64,000 nucleotides of DNA from Chryseobacterium salipaludis. GTDB lineage: Bacteria; Bacteroidota; Bacteroidia; Flavobacteriales; Weeksellaceae. This document shows, piece by piece, positions 61,511 through 64,000 of this stretch (positions are counted from its first letter, which is position 1; each line of letters starts with the position of its first letter). The notes beneath the pieces are model-generated. The model was given only the letters and a program-made list of their open reading frames with translations, did not search any database and had not been told where the DNA came from. The stretch is from positions 124,001 through 188,000 of the forward strand of contig NZ_JALHKS010000001.1 of NCBI RefSeq assembly GCF_022968825.1, written 5' to 3'. A program made the position numbers and the translations under genes.

Positions 61511-63463
61511 TTAATTTAATAAATATTCCTGCATAAAACGGATGACCGCCAAACGCTGAAAGTCCACGTTTTCTTTTTTGCGGAAACCGTGACCCTCATT
61601 CTTTGCCTCAAGGTACCAAACGGTATTGCCCTGTGCCTTCAGTTTATCGCGCATCTGCACGGCTTCTGTTACAGGGACACGCGGATCATTGGTTCCCTGA
61701 ATAATAAACATCGGTTTTTTAATTTTGGCCGTATTATTCAGTGGTGCAATTTTAGTGAAGAACGCGCTCATTTTAGGATCGCGCTCATCGCCATATTCCG
61801 CACGTCGCAGATCCCGGCGGTACTCTTCGGTGTTTTTCAGGAAGGTATTAAAATCCGAAATACCAACGACGTCCACGGAGCAGCGTATTCTGTCAGCGTA
61901 TTCATACGCAGTTGCCAGCGTCATAAAGCCACCATAACTTCCGCCCATAATCATAATGCGGTCTTTATCCAGTTCCGGCTGCTTGGCAATCCAGTCCAGC
62001 AGGGCACCGATGTCTTTAACGGAATTCATCCTGTTGAAACCATTATCACTGGCCAGGAAACTCTTACCAAAACCGGCCGAGCCACGCACATTTGGATAGA
62101 TTACAGCTACGCCCATTTCGTTGGTGTAGTAATTATTCGAGCCCAGCGATGAAGCTTTGGACTGGCCTTCCGGCCCGCCATGAATACTGATCAGCACTGG
62201 TCTTTTGCCCGTGAACTTAGACGAGGCAGGATAATAGAAACCGCTAATTTTCATTTTATCAAAGGAAGTCCATTCAATGAACCTGGGTTCAGACATGTCC
62301 TGCTTCTGCATTTCTCCCTGCTCACTGTCTGTCCATCTTTCTGTTTTCATCGTGGCCAGATCCAGGCGATAAATGTCGGAGCTGGAATCGTAAGTGGACT
62401 GCGAGAAAAATAAACTCTGACCGTCTTTACTAAATTTTGTACTTCCGATGAGACCTACCGCTAAACCGGGCACCTCCTGATATTTTTTGGTATTCAGATC
62501 CATCAGGTATATTTTATCTAAACCTCCTTCATTGGTTTTAAATACAAGCTTACCGGCTTTTTTGGATTGGCTGAACGATTCCACGCCCCAGGGAATATCA
62601 GTGGTCAGATATTGCACTTTGCCGGTTTTTAAGTTCATCTGCGCTAATCGGGTAAACTCGTTATTTCGGTCGGTGAGATAAAAGATCTCATCAGGATCGC
62701 TGGTAAATTTAGCACCGGACTGGATGATTTGTTTATCCTTGCGGTTTGTAATCGCTTCCAGCTTTTTAGAAACCGTATCAAACAAATAAAGATGCGATTC
62801 GTTGGCCGAAATATACTCGCCGATAATCAGCTTTGTGCCGTCTTTCGAAATGTCGCTGATGCTCCATCCGCCACCTTTTACCTGCAAAATCAGTTCTGCG
62901 CTTTCGGGCTTCAGAGGATCCATATAATAAATATCACGGTCGCCGCCGTTTCTTTTGGTCGAAGTAAAGTAGAAGCCGGAACCATCTTTCTTCCATTTCA
63001 TGCCGCCATTTTGGGAACGTCCGCCGTCGGTAAGAAGCGTTGACTCCATGGTTGCCAAATCGAAACGGAACAACTGCCCAAATTCATTTCCACCAATATC
63101 GCGGCTATAGACCAGAAAATTTCCATGGACCGGCTGATACGATGCCGTATTGACCGGCTCATCAAAAAAAGTAAGTTGTTTTCTGGCACCCATCGGCTGG
63201 GATAACTGATGTAACTGATTGGTCGAAGCAAAACGCGTCACTATAATCATTTCCCGTCCGTTTGGGTGAAGTGCGGTGATGCTGGCACCACGGCTTTCGG
63301 AATACTTCTTAATTTTCTGGCTAAGCGACTTTGGGATTGCGGGAATATTTTGTGCAATCAGGTTTTCATTAGGAACAATGACACTTTCTGCTGATTGCGC
63401 GAAAAGAAAAGAAGTTCCGCACAAAAAAGCAGCCGGCAACAAATAACGAATTTTCATTGACAA
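61511..63463 (-). CDS. S9 family prolyl oligopeptidase-like peptidase, secreted
   Basis: A 650-residue exported peptidase: a signal peptide (MSMKIRYLLPAAFLCGTSFLFA), a seven-bladed beta-propeller (residues about 70-390; many WD-like blades such as YSRDIGGNEFGQLFRFDL), and an alpha/beta-hydrolase domain with catalytic Ser509 in GGSYGG, Asp593 in NDPRVPV and His625 in EGHGF. Type and order match the S9 dipeptidyl/acylaminoacyl peptidase group. No T9SS sorting domain is seen. Confidence 0.93.
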   Translation of the reverse strand: MSMKIRYLLPAAFLCGTSFLFAQSAESVIVPNENLIAQNIPAIPKSLSQKIKKYSESRGASITALHPNGREMIIVTRFASTNQLHQLSQPMGARKQLTFFDEPVNTASYQPVHGNFLVYSRDIGGNEFGQLFRFDLATMESTLLTDGGRSQNGGMKWKKDGSGFYFTSTKRNGGDRDIYYMDPLKPESAELILQVKGGGWSISDISKDGTKLIIGEYISANESHLYLFDTVSKKLEAITNRKDKQIIQSGAKFTSDPDEIFYLTDRNNEFTRLAQMNLKTGKVQYLTTDIPWGVESFSQSKKAGKLVFKTNEGGLDKIYLMDLNTKKYQEVPGLAVGLIGSTKFSKDGQSLFFSQSTYDSSSDIYRLDLATMKTERWTDSEQGEMQKQDMSEPRFIEWTSFDKMKISGFYYPASSKFTGKRPVLISIHGGPEGQSKASSLGSNNYYTNEMGVAVIYPNVRGSAGFGKSFLASDNGFNRMNSVKDIGALLDWIAKQPELDKDRIMIMGGSYGGFMTLATAYEYADRIRCSVDVVGISDFNTFLKNTEEYRRDLRRAEYGDERDPKMSAFFTKIAPLNNTAKIKKPMFIIQGTNDPRVPVTEAVQMRDKLKAQGNTVWYLEAKNEGHGFRKKENVDFQRLAVIRFMQEYLLN

Positions 63464-63494
63464 TAATTTTTCCGGTTAAGATACTCAAATTAGA

Positions 63495-63524
63495 CAAAAA
63501 AAACCACCGCCAAGGCGATGGTTT
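63495..63524 (-). terminator. Terminator of lpd
   Basis: Near-perfect 11-bp stem, AAACCACCGCC with GGCGATGGTTT, and T8 on the minus strand, 27 bases past the lpd stop. Confidence 0.8.
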
Positions 63525-63550
63525 CATATGATATAAAAGAATATTGAGTT

Positions 63551-64000
63551 TTAAATGTGAATTACTTCACCGTACGCAGCTGCAACTGCTTCCATGACTG
63601 CTTCCGAAATGGTTGGGTGCGGGTGAATTGCTTTCAGCACTTCGTGACCGGTGGTTTCCAGTTTTCTGGCCACTACTGCTTCCGCAATCATATCGGTAAC
63701 GCCATCGCCTACCATGTGGCAGCCGAGCCATTCGCCGTACTTGGCATCAAAAATAACTTTAATGAATCCATCAGTATCGCCATTGGCTGTCGCCTTTCCG
63801 GAGGCAGAGAACGGAAACTTACCAACTTTCAGTTCGTAACCTTTTTCTTTTGCCTGTTTTTCGGTTAGACCAACAGAGGCTACTTCAGGATGACAATAGG
63901 TACAACCCGGAACATTGCCGTAATCAATTTTTTCCACGTGCATTCCTTTAATTTTTTCCACGCAGGTGATTCCTTCCGCGGACGCAACGTGCGCCAGAGC
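63551..64000 (-). CDS. lpd: Dihydrolipoyl dehydrogenase, C-terminal part (continues past the window edge)
   Basis: E3 of the 2-oxoglutarate and pyruvate dehydrogenase complexes, reoxidising the lipoyl group with FAD and NAD. Only the last 149 residues are visible, starting ALAHVASAEGITCV; the reading frame runs off the right edge and the gene begins beyond it. Visible family traits: TYCHPEVASVGLTE, the conserved GKFPFSASGKA strand, and the active-site base with HPHPTISEAV near the C-terminus. The partner sucA/sucB genes lie 20 kb away. Confidence 0.95.
   Translation of the reverse strand, partial: ALAHVASAEGITCVEKIKGMHVEKIDYGNVPGCTYCHPEVASVGLTEKQAKEKGYELKVGKFPFSASGKATANGDTDGFIKVIFDAKYGEWLGCHMVGDGVTDMIAEAVVARKLETTGHEVLKAIHPHPTISEAVMEAVAAAYGEVIHI

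Noticed and set aside
1-64000. CRISPR array, tRNA or rRNA genes, prophage or insertion sequences
   Set aside because: No regular 25-40-base direct repeats with spacers, no tRNA-like T-loop/acceptor pattern in any gap, no integrase, transposase or phage structural gene was found.

Overview
The window looks like a chromosomal segment of a Weeksellaceae-type member of the Bacteroidota (Chryseobacterium/Kaistella neighbourhood). Evidence: the Bacteroidota -7 promoter motif TAnnTTTG precedes many genes, gldF/gldG are present, an M1 peptidase carries a type IX secretion C-terminal domain, the F0 a subunit has a signal peptide and periplasmic extension, atpB-E-F-H-A-G lacks atpD/atpC, and the core proteins are of flavobacterial type. 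It is mostly housekeeping sequence. I see no tRNA, rRNA, CRISPR array, prophage or insertion sequence.

Layout. 1-5.6 kb: ATP synthase operon (minus strand), with stem-loops between atpE/atpF and atpA/atpG, preceded by a small membrane protein. 5.6-9.4 kb: ffh and three tandem outer-membrane beta-barrel genes. 9.5-14.6 kb: phoH diverging from a SAM hydroxide adenosyltransferase, then hemJ-gldF-gldG. 14.6-25.8 kb: DUF4268, kbl, a T9SS M1 peptidase, dacB, priA, proline dehydrogenase, aroB, and a porin-like gene behind a textbook sigma-54 promoter. 25.8-34.7 kb: purine genes, with a SatD/DUF3307 pair at the head of a purC-purF operon and purL and purB upstream. 34.8-39.9 kb: a frameshifted aldehyde dehydrogenase, thioredoxin lipoprotein, lipid A-type acyltransferase, glycosyltransferase, exonuclease, apaG. 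39.9-45.1 kb: sucB, sucA, a SRPBCC protein. 45.1-45.6 kb: a gene-free stretch with degenerate repeats and a GC-rich tandem hairpin/box element. 45.6-53 kb: aminopeptidase P, TPR protein, gyrA, DUF4286, acyl-CoA reductase. 53-55.1 kb: a Zn/Cd-type P-type ATPase interrupted by an in-frame TGA. 55.4-64 kb: ferredoxin-serC-serA-DUF1015 string, M28 peptidase, patatin, S9 peptidase, and the C-terminal part of dihydrolipoyl dehydrogenase running off the right edge.

How the genes fit together. The atp cluster supplies F0 and most of F1; beta and epsilon must lie elsewhere. sucA, sucB and lpd encode the three components of the 2-oxoglutarate dehydrogenase complex. purC, purF, purL and purB are de novo purine steps. 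serC and serA make phosphoserine from 3-phosphoglycerate, and the adjacent DUF1015 protein may act on the same intermediate.

The items most worth a second look are the tandem hairpin/box element near 45.4 kb, the SatD-DUF3307 pair leading a purine operon (SatD resembles a nucleotide cyclase palm domain fused to a helix-turn-helix), the DUF1015 protein with a ParB/SerK-like motif beside serC-serA, the sigma-54 promoter with a structured leader, four promoters that would give leaderless mRNAs, the hairpin after atpE, and two genes each broken by one small lesion.
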